Shown here in pieces: positions 1-7,051 of a DNA stretch of 7,877 bases. Below the pieces are notes generated by a model. The model was not told the DNA's origin. It worked only from the letters and a program-made list of their open reading frames with translations, and ran no database searches. Positions within the stretch are counted from its first letter, which is position 1, and every line of letters begins with the position of its first letter. This stretch comes from Selenomonas sp. AE3005 (lineage in GTDB: Bacteria; Bacillota; Negativicutes; Selenomonadales; Selenomonadaceae). A program made the position numbers and the translations under genes. Where the stretch lies: positions 1-7,877 of the forward strand of contig NZ_CAJODG010000071.1 of assembly GCF_905233635.1 (NCBI RefSeq), given 5' to 3'.

Positions 1-5
1 ACCTA

Positions 6-99
6 GTGGGTCATTCAGTGCAGCGGAGAAAAAGTATTCCCACCTCCGCCCACTGAGCTGTAACGAATTGTATTTAAGCACACATCGGCAAACTGCAAT
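6..99 (-). repeat. Left copy of an unidentified inverted, outward-facing non-coding repeat
   Basis: Read on the minus strand, this stretch matches the plus strand of 7781-7877. Shared blocks, in order, are ATTGCAGTTTG, GTTACAGCTCA, GGAGGTGG, AATACTTTT, CGCTGC and ACT-AATG-CCCAC. The best 60 bp are roughly 80 % identical by eye, with small indels between the blocks. In this copy 23-28 pairs with 44-49 (GCGGAG/CTCCGC) and 5-9 pairs with 50-54 (AGTGG/CCACT), which gives an interrupted 11-bp hairpin. That hairpin is not clearly kept in the other copy. No reading frame is conserved between the copies. The repeat may continue beyond the window edge. It could be a mobile-element end, a MITE-like repeat or a recurrent leader RNA; I cannot tell which. 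Confidence 0.75.
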
Positions 100-102
100 A
101 GA

Positions 103-136
103 AAAAGCCCACTGACATATTCGTCAGCGGACTTTT
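103..136 (-). terminator. Rho-independent terminator of the lacZ-alpha-galactosidase operon
   Basis: On the minus strand a 14-bp stem with two G-U pairs (AAAAGTCCGCTGAC against GTCAGTGGGCTTTT) encloses a 6-nt loop and runs into a T tract. It begins 33 nt after the alpha-galactosidase stop codon. On the plus strand the two wobble pairs become A-C mismatches, so the structure favours minus-strand transcription. It lies immediately inside the left repeat copy. Confidence 0.88.
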
Positions 137-168
137 GAATAATAGAAGAATAGCTGCAATTGAACAGC

Positions 169-2418
169 TTATTTTTTTGTCAGCACCCACATATAAGCCG
201 CAAAGTCCGTGTCAATCTTCTCCACGCCTAAGCCGTTATACATAAGTTCATCTCCATAGAATACCTGCCCCGTCATTTGCAGGGATTTTTCCCCGCCAAA
301 GTCCATACTCGTCCTCTGGGCAGGCAGGTAATCCGTCACCTCATACTCAGCGTCAGCCTCCAGCGCTGTCAGCTGCAATTTACGGAGGGGCGTTGCCGGT
401 TCAGCCAAGGTCTTGAAATAGAGCACGACTACTTCTTTGCCATCTGCGCTGACAAACTGCCAGGCCGTTTCGTTTTTCGTCCCGGCAAAGGGCGTCAGCA
501 GGCGGTAGAACTTGCCCAGCTGCAAAGTCGGACGCAGGCGCTTATAAAGGGCCACATGCTTTTTGACCTGTTCCTTTTCTTCGGCACTCATACGGGTAAT
601 ATCGAGCTCGTAGCCAAAATCTCCGGCAAAGGCACAGAGGGTTCGCGTCTGCAGGCTCGTAACGCGCCCCACCTGATGATTCGGTGTCACCGATACATGA
701 GCCCCCATGGTCAGCGGTGGGAACACATAACTTGTACCGCTCTGAATTGACAGGCGGCAGACGGCATCAGTGTTGTCACTGGTCCAGGTCTGCGGCATAT
801 AGTAGAGCATACCTGCATCAAAACGGCCGCCGCCGCCCGAGCAGCTTTCCCACAGTACATGCGGAAATTGGGCCGTCAGGCGTTCCAGAATATCGTAAAG
901 CCCCAGCACGAAACGTGTTTTTGTTTCCCCCTGCCGCTCAGACGGCAAGGCTGCCGAAAACGCCTCCGTCAGGTGGCGGTTGAAATCCCATTTCACATAG
1001 TCAATTTCGGCAGATGACAGTACATCACCGACAGATTTTACGATGTAGTCACAGACTTCCGGACGCGACAAATCCAGTACCAGCTGATGACGGCTGAAAC
1101 TGTTCTGGTAATCCGGCACATGCAAAGTCCAGTCAGGGTGGGCGCGGTAAAGCTCCGAATCCTCGGAAATCATCTCCGGCTCAAACCACAGACCAAATTT
1201 CAAGCCGCGCTTATGGGCAGACGCTGCCACGCCTTTAAGCCCCTGTTTCAGCTTATCCGTATTGACGAACCAGTCACCCAGACTGCTGTTATCGTCATTG
1301 CGCTTGCCGAACCAGCCATCATCAAGGACTAAGAGTTCCAGCCCCAAATCGGCGGCCGACTGCGCCAGATTGTCGATTTTTTCCTCGTCAAAGTCAAAGT
1401 AAGTTGCCTCCCAGTTATTGACGAGAATCGGCCGCAGTTCATGCTGATATTTGCCGCGCACGATATGTTCCCTTACAGTCTGATGGAACGTCTGGCTCAT
1501 GCAATTAAGGCCTTTATCACTGTAGACGAGCATGGCCTCCGGCGTCTGGAAAGACTCACCTGCAGCCAGGTGCCATTTGAACTCAAAGGGATTGATACCG
1601 CCGATAACCCGGGTGGTGCCAAACTGTTCCACCTCCGTGGTAAAGGAGGTTTCACCGCTCCACACCATACTGAAACCATAGACTTCCCCTGTCGTTTCGC
1701 CAGTATCCTTGCGTGCCAGCGCCATAAACGGCGACTGCTGGTGTGAGCTGGCGCCACGGCGGCTGCCCGTTTCCTGCACACCACGCATTAAGGGTACGCG
1801 TTCGAGGCTGCGCTCGGCAGCATGACCGCCATACAGGCTCAACCGGTCAAAATCATGGCCGTCAAAATCCAAAGCAAAGCTGGCCGCATTGGTCAAGTCT
1901 AAAGCCTCACTGCCACAGTTGACGATTTTGGCACTGCGGGTAAGCATGGCCGCATCACGCAGCAAGGTATAGAGTAATTCCACCGCCAGTCTGCCCTGAC
2001 TGTCCTTAAGATAAATATGCAGGGTTTCGGCGTCATTGTCAGCAGCATACACGGCCGGCAGGCCAGCAAGTTCAGGCTTGCCAGCTGTGATTTCATAGCG
2101 GTCATAAAACAGCTCGGTTACCGTCGTACCATTTGCCAGCCGAACTTCATAAGCCGGCAGGCGGTAATCACCATGCCCGTAGGACGGATATTCCTGCGGC
2201 AGCACATCCAAAGAGAACGTGCGCTCATTCGGCCAGGCAGCCGGCTGCGGCGAAAAGGCCCGGTCGATGGACTGCATAGGTGCTGTATCGCGGAATTTCT
2301 TCAGGGGACGGCCCCAATAACGGTGCAGCAGATAACGGTCACGTACGACCTGCATTACATAGCTTACCTTATCATTATGCAGGTGGAATACACCTGTTGC
2401 CTTGTCAAAATCAATCAT
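169..2418 (-). CDS. Alpha-galactosidase, glycoside hydrolase family 36 (AgaA/RafA type)
   Basis: This cytoplasmic enzyme hydrolyses terminal alpha-1,6-galactose from melibiose, raffinose and stachyose by a retaining mechanism. At 749 residues it has the usual length of the bacterial GH36 AgaA group. It has an N-terminal beta-sandwich (about 1-325), a TIM barrel (about 326-640) and a short C-terminal beta domain. Visible motifs are W336, the D366-D367 pair in LDDGWF, W411 in GLWFEPEM, K476 and nucleophile D478 in VKWDFNRH, C526 in ESCSGGGGRFD, and acid/base D548 in WTSDNTDA. From memory, D478 and D548 carry the same numbers as the catalytic pair of Geobacillus stearothermophilus AgaA, so the protein looks intact and colinear with it. 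The ATG follows AGGAGG (2425-2430) by 6 nt. Only 21 nt separate it from the upstream lacZ stop, so the two are co-transcribed. There is no signal peptide. Confidence 0.96.
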   Translation of the reverse strand: MIDFDKATGVFHLHNDKVSYVMQVVRDRYLLHRYWGRPLKKFRDTAPMQSIDRAFSPQPAAWPNERTFSLDVLPQEYPSYGHGDYRLPAYEVRLANGTTVTELFYDRYEITAGKPELAGLPAVYAADNDAETLHIYLKDSQGRLAVELLYTLLRDAAMLTRSAKIVNCGSEALDLTNAASFALDFDGHDFDRLSLYGGHAAERSLERVPLMRGVQETGSRRGASSHQQSPFMALARKDTGETTGEVYGFSMVWSGETSFTTEVEQFGTTRVIGGINPFEFKWHLAAGESFQTPEAMLVYSDKGLNCMSQTFHQTVREHIVRGKYQHELRPILVNNWEATYFDFDEEKIDNLAQSAADLGLELLVLDDGWFGKRNDDNSSLGDWFVNTDKLKQGLKGVAASAHKRGLKFGLWFEPEMISEDSELYRAHPDWTLHVPDYQNSFSRHQLVLDLSRPEVCDYIVKSVGDVLSSAEIDYVKWDFNRHLTEAFSAALPSERQGETKTRFVLGLYDILERLTAQFPHVLWESCSGGGGRFDAGMLYYMPQTWTSDNTDAVCRLSIQSGTSYVFPPLTMGAHVSVTPNHQVGRVTSLQTRTLCAFAGDFGYELDITRMSAEEKEQVKKHVALYKRLRPTLQLGKFYRLLTPFAGTKNETAWQFVSADGKEVVVLYFKTLAEPATPLRKLQLTALEADAEYEVTDYLPAQRTSMDFGGEKSLQMTGQVFYGDELMYNGLGVEKIDTDFAAYMWVLTKK

Positions 2419-2424
2419 GTTGCG

Positions 2425-2430
2425 CCTCCT
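2425..2430 (-). promoter_or_regulatory. Ribosome binding site of the alpha-galactosidase gene
   Basis: AGGAGG sits 6 nt before the ATG at 2418, inside the 21-nt gap after the lacZ stop. It fixes the start and shows independent re-initiation within the operon. Confidence 0.85.
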
Positions 2431-2439
2431 AAAGCAGTA

Positions 2440-5400
2440 TTAAATCCCTTGAAAATAGAATTCCAGATGCATATTGTCATTTTTCATGCGGTATTCCTCA
2501 AGTACCGGTGCGCCCCAGGTATCATCACCGCCGACACCGCACTGGCCGGCTGCCACACGCAGGAAGGTATGATGCACCTGTGGCAGGTCATAGCTGTGCC
2601 GGGCGTTTTCCAGTTCATGGGCACTATAAGGCAGCGCCGACACCGACAGCGGTATATCGCCAGCCACGCGCAGCCCCCGGCCGCGTTTATCGGTAACTTC
2701 CAGCCAGCGGACACCATTATGGTTGCCACATTCCTGCGGCAACAGGTAATTTTCCATTTCCCCGGCAACGGTGCTGGCGAAAATGCCCAGTTTAGCCCCT
2801 TCCTGCCGGTCGATATAGTTGGCCGCCGGCCCATAGCCGTAATAGCGCAGCTCACCATAATCAGCTGACAGCGTAAAGAGCAGGGCAAAGTCGGGAATCT
2901 CCGGCAGGCCTTCAACCTTTTTATAGTCGAGTTCCGTCTTTAAGCTGCCAGCGGCGCCGACCGTATAGGTAAGCGTGCAGGCCGACAAAGGCTGGGTTGC
3001 CAGCTCATAGGTAAAGCGCACCTGTACCTCAGCTGCCTGATATTCCTTAATTCCCAGCTGGCCGAACCAGTTAAATTCCTGCCATTTGCCAGCAACGAGC
3101 AGTTCCTTTTTCACACAGCGGCGGTACATGCTCGCCAGTTTCCACTGCGCCACAGCAAAGTCGCGGCGGCAGCCGTAGTCATTATCCACGGGAGCGCGCC
3201 AGAAGGACGGTCTGGGCATTTCTTCCAGGAGTTCCACGCCATTATACTTGTAGGAAACGATATTGCCCTGTGCACTGGAGAATAAAATCTCACCGCCGGC
3301 AAACTGCACACCGAGGTTGATATCGCCCTGCACCACATGCAGCGGCATTTCGCCGTCCTCAGACAGCGGCAGGTGTGCCGTATAATGCGCCGGCTCACTT
3401 ACAGCCCCATCAGCCACGCCCTCAGACGGGCTGCTTACCTCCACTTCTTCCACCTGCCATACGCCCTGACCGAAGGCCACTTCATGACCTTTCCCGGCCC
3501 ACGGCATATCTGCTTTCAGCACCAGCGACACCGTAAGGCTTTCCTCCCCGGCATCGGACACAGGCAGGAAGTCTGTTGCCAGCCGCAGTTTTTCCCCGGG
3601 CTTGACGCTCGGCGCCGGTTCCGTCTTTTCCCAGACCAGCCTGCCGTCCAGCTTTAGCTCATAATGCAGGTCATACTCTGCGGCGTCCGTAAACAAGCTG
3701 ATATTTTCAATTGTCACGCCATCAGCCTCCACGTTAATATGGAAGTTCTGATAGTTAAACTTTACATCCTGCAGTTTGGCGGTTAATTTCCGGTCAGCAT
3801 AGAGAATCCCATCACCACTGAAATTGTAGTCGCTCGAGCGGTCGCCAAAATCGCCGCCATAGGCCAGGAACTCCCTGCCATAACGGTCCTTTTTCGCAAT
3901 GGCCTGGTCGACAAAATCCCAGATAAAGCCGCCCTGATACCGCGGTTCGCGCTCCGTCAGTTCCGTGTACTTATGCATGCCGCCGTTGCTGTTGCCCATG
4001 CTGTGCGTGTACTCACAACAAATAAACGGCTTTTCCGGGTGCTCTGCCAGGAACTTTTCAATATCGGCTGCCTTGGTATACATCTGGCTTTCCATATCGC
4101 TGGTAGCGTTATACCGCCTGTCCCAGAAAATGCTCTCATAATGCACGAGCCGGGTAGAATCCGCCTTACGGAAATACTCACTCATGGCAAAAATATCCTG
4201 GCCGCCACAGGACTCGTTGCCGCAGGACCAGATGATGATAGCCGCATGGTTCTTGTCCCGTTCGAGCATGGACTTGGCGCGGTCTAAGATAACCGCCTGC
4301 CATTCCGCATGGTCATTGGGCACGGTGTTTTCATCACGCGCCAGTACGCCGTTCTTCTGCCAGGTGCCATGCGTTTCGAGATTCGTTTCGTCAATCACAT
4401 ACAGGCCATATCTGTCACAGAGTTCATAAATATAGCTGCTGTTCGGATAATGCGAGCAGCGCAGGGCATTGATATTATGACGTTTCATCGTGATAATATC
4501 CTGCTCAAATTCCGCCGGATTCATCGCCCGGCCGCGATAGCAGTCAAACTCATGCCGGTTCACACCCTTGAACACAATACGCTGACCATTGATTTTCATC
4601 AGGCCGTCCTCGAGTTTGAACTCACGGAAACCCACGTTATAGGGAATGACTTCCTGCAAATTATCCGCGTCATCATAAACGGCCAGCAGCAGCTTATACA
4701 AATACGGGTGCTCTGCACTCCAGAGCTTAGCCCCCTGCACCGACAGGATAAATTCATCATGGCCTGCGGCGCCGCTGATATCCTCCTCAGCTATGAGCTC
4801 CCCGGCCGCGTCTGTCAACGTGACTTTGACTTTTTTGGCATGCGCCCCCGACCAACGGATTTCACCTGTCAGTTCGCCATCATGGTAATCGTTTACCGGA
4901 AGAGCCGTAAGCCGCAAATCCTCCACATGCAGGCGTGGCTTGGTGTAGACAAGCACTTCCCGAAAGATTCCCCCAAAGCGCCAAAAATCCTGGTCCTCAA
5001 TCCAGCTGCCCGACGAAAAACGGAACACGCGCAGGGCCAGCTTGTTCTCGCCTTTTACCAGATACGGCGTCAGGTCAAAATCAGCCGGTGTAAAGCTGTC
5101 CTCACTATAGCCCACATAATGACCGTTCAGATAAACGGCCACGGCCGATTCCACACCAGCCAGGGACAAACAGAGATTATCCCAGCCGGCAGGCAGATGG
5201 AAATACTTCACATAAGAACCCGTGGGGTTAAAATGCTGCGGCACCTGTCCAGGAAGTACCACTTCATGCCCGTCCCACGGATAAGTCTGATTAGTATACT
5301 GCGGCACACCATAACCTTCCATCTGGAAATGCGCCGGTACACGGATAGTATCCCAGTCCCGGCAGTCAAAATCCGGCTGCTCAAAGCCCTGCGGTGCCAG

Positions 5401-5583
5401 CTGCGGATTTTTGGCATAATGAAAATACCACAGTCCGTCCAGCGTGCGTACATACGAGGATTCCCCTCGCGCAAGCTCCGCCATATCCCGATAATAATGA
5501 TGGTCACTATGGGCCGGCAGACGGTTCTCCGCAAAAAATTCTGGATTGGCCAGCTGGGCCAGGGAAAATTGCGACTCTGACAT
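2440..5583 (-). CDS. lacZ: Beta-galactosidase, glycoside hydrolase family 2 (LacZ)
   Basis: This cytoplasmic retaining enzyme hydrolyses lactose and other beta-galactosides. The 1047 residues follow the LacZ layout: a sugar-binding jelly roll (about 50-215), an Ig-like domain (about 218-322), the TIM barrel (about 323-615), a second Ig-like domain (about 620-715), then the beta-galactosidase small-chain domain (about 750-1045). Acid/base E457 lies in IIIWSCGNES and nucleophile E524 in ICCEYTHSMGNS. Metal ligands E403 and H405 lie in NLETHGT. The C-terminal GVGGDDTWGAP brings W1023, the counterpart of E. coli W999. The protein is a little longer than E. coli LacZ (1023), partly through an acidic linker around 711-745. 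The ATG at 5583 is chosen because AGGGAGG precedes it by 7 nt and the promoter lies just upstream. An in-frame ATG at 5691 would add 36 residues but lies upstream of that promoter. It is the first gene of the operon. Confidence 0.97.
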   Translation of the reverse strand: MSESQFSLAQLANPEFFAENRLPAHSDHHYYRDMAELARGESSYVRTLDGLWYFHYAKNPQLAPQGFEQPDFDCRDWDTIRVPAHFQMEGYGVPQYTNQTYPWDGHEVVLPGQVPQHFNPTGSYVKYFHLPAGWDNLCLSLAGVESAVAVYLNGHYVGYSEDSFTPADFDLTPYLVKGENKLALRVFRFSSGSWIEDQDFWRFGGIFREVLVYTKPRLHVEDLRLTALPVNDYHDGELTGEIRWSGAHAKKVKVTLTDAAGELIAEEDISGAAGHDEFILSVQGAKLWSAEHPYLYKLLLAVYDDADNLQEVIPYNVGFREFKLEDGLMKINGQRIVFKGVNRHEFDCYRGRAMNPAEFEQDIITMKRHNINALRCSHYPNSSYIYELCDRYGLYVIDETNLETHGTWQKNGVLARDENTVPNDHAEWQAVILDRAKSMLERDKNHAAIIIWSCGNESCGGQDIFAMSEYFRKADSTRLVHYESIFWDRRYNATSDMESQMYTKAADIEKFLAEHPEKPFICCEYTHSMGNSNGGMHKYTELTEREPRYQGGFIWDFVDQAIAKKDRYGREFLAYGGDFGDRSSDYNFSGDGILYADRKLTAKLQDVKFNYQNFHINVEADGVTIENISLFTDAAEYDLHYELKLDGRLVWEKTEPAPSVKPGEKLRLATDFLPVSDAGEESLTVSLVLKADMPWAGKGHEVAFGQGVWQVEEVEVSSPSEGVADGAVSEPAHYTAHLPLSEDGEMPLHVVQGDINLGVQFAGGEILFSSAQGNIVSYKYNGVELLEEMPRPSFWRAPVDNDYGCRRDFAVAQWKLASMYRRCVKKELLVAGKWQEFNWFGQLGIKEYQAAEVQVRFTYELATQPLSACTLTYTVGAAGSLKTELDYKKVEGLPEIPDFALLFTLSADYGELRYYGYGPAANYIDRQEGAKLGIFASTVAGEMENYLLPQECGNHNGVRWLEVTDKRGRGLRVAGDIPLSVSALPYSAHELENARHSYDLPQVHHTFLRVAAGQCGVGGDDTWGAPVLEEYRMKNDNMHLEFYFQGI

Positions 5584-5590
5584 GAAATTT

Positions 5591-5597
5591 CCTCCCT
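5591..5597 (-). promoter_or_regulatory. Ribosome binding site of lacZ
   Basis: AGGGAGG on the minus strand lies 7 nt before the ATG at 5583. It supports the short lacZ start over the 36-residue-longer frame that opens at 5691. Confidence 0.85.
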
Positions 5598-5608
5598 CGT
5601 TATCTATA

Positions 5609-5620
5609 GTAAACGATTTC
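5609..5620 (-). promoter_or_regulatory. LacI-family-type operator, proximal (O2)
   Basis: The plus strand reads GTAAACGATTTC, which fits the LacI/GalR-type consensus AANCGNTT with a central CG and near-symmetric flanks. It lies about 11-22 nt downstream of the expected lacZ transcription start, so a bound repressor would block elongation. A CcpA-type catabolite site is a weaker alternative. The binding protein is not encoded in the window. Confidence 0.55.
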
Positions 5621-5637
5621 TTTTTAAACCTATCCCA

Positions 5638-5666
5638 ATTATACACGTACAAATAAGAAAAAACAA
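5638..5666 (-). promoter_or_regulatory. Sigma-70-type promoter of the lacZ operon
   Basis: On the minus strand, -35 TTGTTT (5661-5666) and a consensus -10 TATAAT (5638-5643) are separated by exactly 17 bp. Transcription should start near 5631 and give a leader of about 48 nt. LacI-type palindromes overlap the -35 and the early transcribed region. Confidence 0.8.
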
Positions 5667-5672
5667 GCGCTT
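5665..5672 (-). promoter_or_regulatory. LacI-family-type operator, distal (O1)
   Basis: AAGCGCTT is a perfect 8-bp palindrome with the central CG of LacI-family sites and A/T-rich flanks. It overlaps the upstream edge of the lacZ -35. Its centre is 54 bp, close to five helical turns, from the centre of the downstream site, so one tetrameric repressor could bridge both. The site is short, so chance occurrence is possible. Confidence 0.45.
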
Positions 5673-5708
5673 TTCCGCTTAAATTTGCCATTATTCCTGT
5701 TCTCCTGC

Positions 5709-5737
5709 TTGAATTATTTTATATTTTGGTCTATTAT
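5709..5737 (+). promoter_or_regulatory. Promoter of the exported-protein gene
   Basis: TTGAAT (5709-5714) and TATTAT (5732-5737) are separated by 17 bp. The expected start is near 5744, leaving a leader of about 33 nt before the ATG. It is divergent from the lacZ promoter, with the two -35 hexamers 42 bp apart. Confidence 0.7.
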
Positions 5738-5763
5738 GGAAATAACGTTAATTTTCTAAAAAT

Positions 5764-5769
5764 GGAGGG
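5764..5769 (+). promoter_or_regulatory. Ribosome binding site of the exported-protein gene
   Basis: GGAGGG lies 7 nt before the ATG at 5777. It selects this start over the in-frame ATGs at 5726 and 5762, which would disrupt the signal peptide. The one at 5726 also lies upstream of the predicted -10. Confidence 0.8.
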
Positions 5770-5776
5770 TTCATAT

Positions 5777-6523
5777 ATGTTGCGTAAAAAAATCTGTGGT
5801 CTTTCCCTGGCTATAATCATGGGCCTCAGCGGTACAGCCCTGGCAGCGGCAGATACACAACCGGCTGGCGCGCCCACCAATTTAGTCGAGCGCATACGCA
5901 ATGCCGGCAATCCACCGCAGCAGCCGGCAGAACGTGAGAACATTCAAAAGCGCATTGACGAACTCATGACGAAACAAAGCCAGCCGGCAGCCCCGGTGGA
6001 AAACAAAAGCCCCAAAGTTGCCGTAATTTATGTCAACAATACCAAATCTACCTATGACAAGGACATTGACAACGAAATCTTTAAATATCTAAACCAGGCC
6101 CTGCCCAAAGGTACCTATGAGCTGATAGACGGTTCTCCCTATGTAGAAATCCTGAACAAAATGGGCTATACGGATATATCCGCCGCCGAACGCGCCGACT
6201 TCATAGACGCCTTTAACGGTTCGGGGATTGACTACTGTGTTTACCTGGAAATACAGCCCTTTATTATCCGCGATAAAATGACTTTTTTCACCATCGGCAA
6301 GGATATCACCGTTTCCGTGCCCCTGAAAATGATAAATCTGGGTACAGGCAAATATCTCTACAACGGCAAATTCACCGAAAAAGCCTCCGACAGCACCATC
6401 ATCGGCGACCTCGGCAACAAATCTGTAGCGCTGAAAGGACTGCGCACCATCGGCAATAAGGTGCTGACGGAAATAAATACCCGCCTGCCGAAAACAAAAG
6501 CCTCTACAGAAAAGCAGCCGTAA
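5777..6523 (+). CDS. Exported protein of unknown function
   Basis: The 248-residue product starts with a typical Sec signal peptide: MLRKK, a hydrophobic core to about residue 19, then ALAAAD, with cleavage expected after residue 23-25. There is no lipobox cysteine. Residues 26-79 form a Pro/Ala/Gln-rich linker with a short charged helix (about 53-66). Residues 80-235 look like one alpha/beta domain opening with the strand PKVAVIYVNN and including TYELIDGSPYVEILNKMGY, IDYCVYLEIQPF, TVSVPLKMINLGTGKYLY and a C-terminal helix. The order strand, helix, strand, then the paired YCVYLEI and VSVPLKMINLGTG strands recalls the CsgG-like/ABC-type fold of periplasmic proteins. That is a resemblance only, not a family assignment. 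The gene is monocistronic, with its own promoter and terminator, and is unlikely to be part of the galactoside operon beyond sharing its intergenic region. Confidence 0.85.
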   Translation: MLRKKICGLSLAIIMGLSGTALAAADTQPAGAPTNLVERIRNAGNPPQQPAERENIQKRIDELMTKQSQPAAPVENKSPKVAVIYVNNTKSTYDKDIDNEIFKYLNQALPKGTYELIDGSPYVEILNKMGYTDISAAERADFIDAFNGSGIDYCVYLEIQPFIIRDKMTFFTIGKDITVSVPLKMINLGTGKYLYNGKFTEKASDSTIIGDLGNKSVALKGLRTIGNKVLTEINTRLPKTKASTEKQP

Positions 6524-6541
6524 AGAATTAAACATCATATA

Positions 6542-6588
6542 CGCAAAAAAATTCCGCTGACGAAAAGTCAGCGGAATTTTTCATTGCG
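6542..6588. terminator. Bidirectional intrinsic terminator between convergent genes
   Basis: A perfect 15-bp stem (6547-6561 with 6567-6581, AAAAATTCCGCTGAC against its complement) has a 5-nt GAAAA loop and is bordered by A and T runs on both sides. CGCAA (6542-6546) and TTGCG (6584-6588) extend it past a 2-nt bulge. It lies 23 nt after the exported-protein stop and 21 nt after the flavodoxin stop, and can serve both. Confidence 0.93.
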
Positions 6589-6602
6589 CGTCTTACAACG
6601 AC

Positions 6603-7034
6603 TTACAGCGACTTCACAAAATCCTCTCCCAGTTTGCGGCAGGCGGCCAGTTCTTCATCACCGGGCGCATTTTCCACAATCAGGCCGTCGGAAAAGAGTT
6701 TTGCTCCGTCATCCTTGGTGCGCTGCGCCCATGATTCCATCCACGCACCGCCGCCCCAGCCATAGGAACCGAACAGGGCTACCGGCTTGCCGGACAGGTG
6801 TTTTTCAGCGTCAGTGAAGACAGGTTCAAAGGAGCCTTCCTCCAGCACCTCGTCCCCCATCGCCGGACAGCCAAACAGCAGACCGTCATATTCCGGCGTG
6901 GTGGACGCCCTGAAGGATTCCACTTCGAGCAGGCTCACATCAGCCCCGGCAGCTTTGGCGCCCTCTTCAATGGCCTTTGCCATAGCCTCAGTATTTCCCG
7001 TACCTGACCAATAAACAATCGCAACTTTACTCAC
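6603..7034 (-). CDS. Flavodoxin, short-chain, Megasphaera elsdenii-like
   Basis: This is a 143-residue FMN-binding electron carrier that can replace ferredoxin when iron is scarce. The phosphate loop SGTGNTEAMA is at 10-19. The central strand ends in LLFGCPAMGDEVLEEG (52-67), and the second FMN loop LFGSYGWGGGAWMESWAQR (87-105) supplies the aromatic stacking residues Y91 and W93. The text closely follows the M. elsdenii flavodoxin as remembered (VYWSGTGNTEAMA, LGCPAMGSEELE, GLFGSYGWGSGEW). The chosen start is GTG at 7034, 8 nt after AAGGAGG (7043-7049). An in-frame ATG at 7055 overlaps the upstream stop as ATGA and would add MNKEEYA, but it lies upstream of that ribosome site. It is the second gene of an operon with the DUF3793 gene, 17 nt apart, under a Fur-type promoter. 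Confidence 0.96.
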   Translation of the reverse strand: MSKVAIVYWSGTGNTEAMAKAIEEGAKAAGADVSLLEVESFRASTTPEYDGLLFGCPAMGDEVLEEGSFEPVFTDAEKHLSGKPVALFGSYGWGGGAWMESWAQRTKDDGAKLFSDGLIVENAPGDEELAACRKLGEDFVKSL

Positions 7035-7042
7035 TGCATATT

Positions 7043-7049
7043 CCTCCTT
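7043..7049 (-). promoter_or_regulatory. Ribosome binding site that sets the flavodoxin GTG start
   Basis: AAGGAGG on the minus strand is 8 nt from GTG at 7034. It lies inside the frame that would be read if translation began at the ATG at 7055, so it argues for the shorter GTG-initiated protein. Confidence 0.75.
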
Positions 7050-7051
7050 AT

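Noticed and set aside
2017..2868. A 283-codon open frame on the plus strand across the junction of the two galactosidase genes
   Set aside because: It is antisense to both genes, has no initiation signals, and its composition looks random.
4309..5580. A 423-codon open frame on the plus strand opposite lacZ
   Set aside because: It lies wholly antisense to a convincing lacZ, has no promoter or good ribosome site, and its translation shows no recognisable domain. Open antisense frames are common in GC-rich coding DNA.
5584..5691. A 36-residue N-terminal extension of LacZ starting at the ATG at 5691
   Set aside because: The frame is open, but the lac -10 and -35 lie inside it, the extension is absent from the LacZ layout, and a good ribosome site precedes the ATG at 5583.
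6089..6538. A 149-codon minus-strand frame opposite the exported-protein gene
   Set aside because: It is the antisense of a gene that has a signal peptide, promoter and ribosome site. No independent coding evidence was found.
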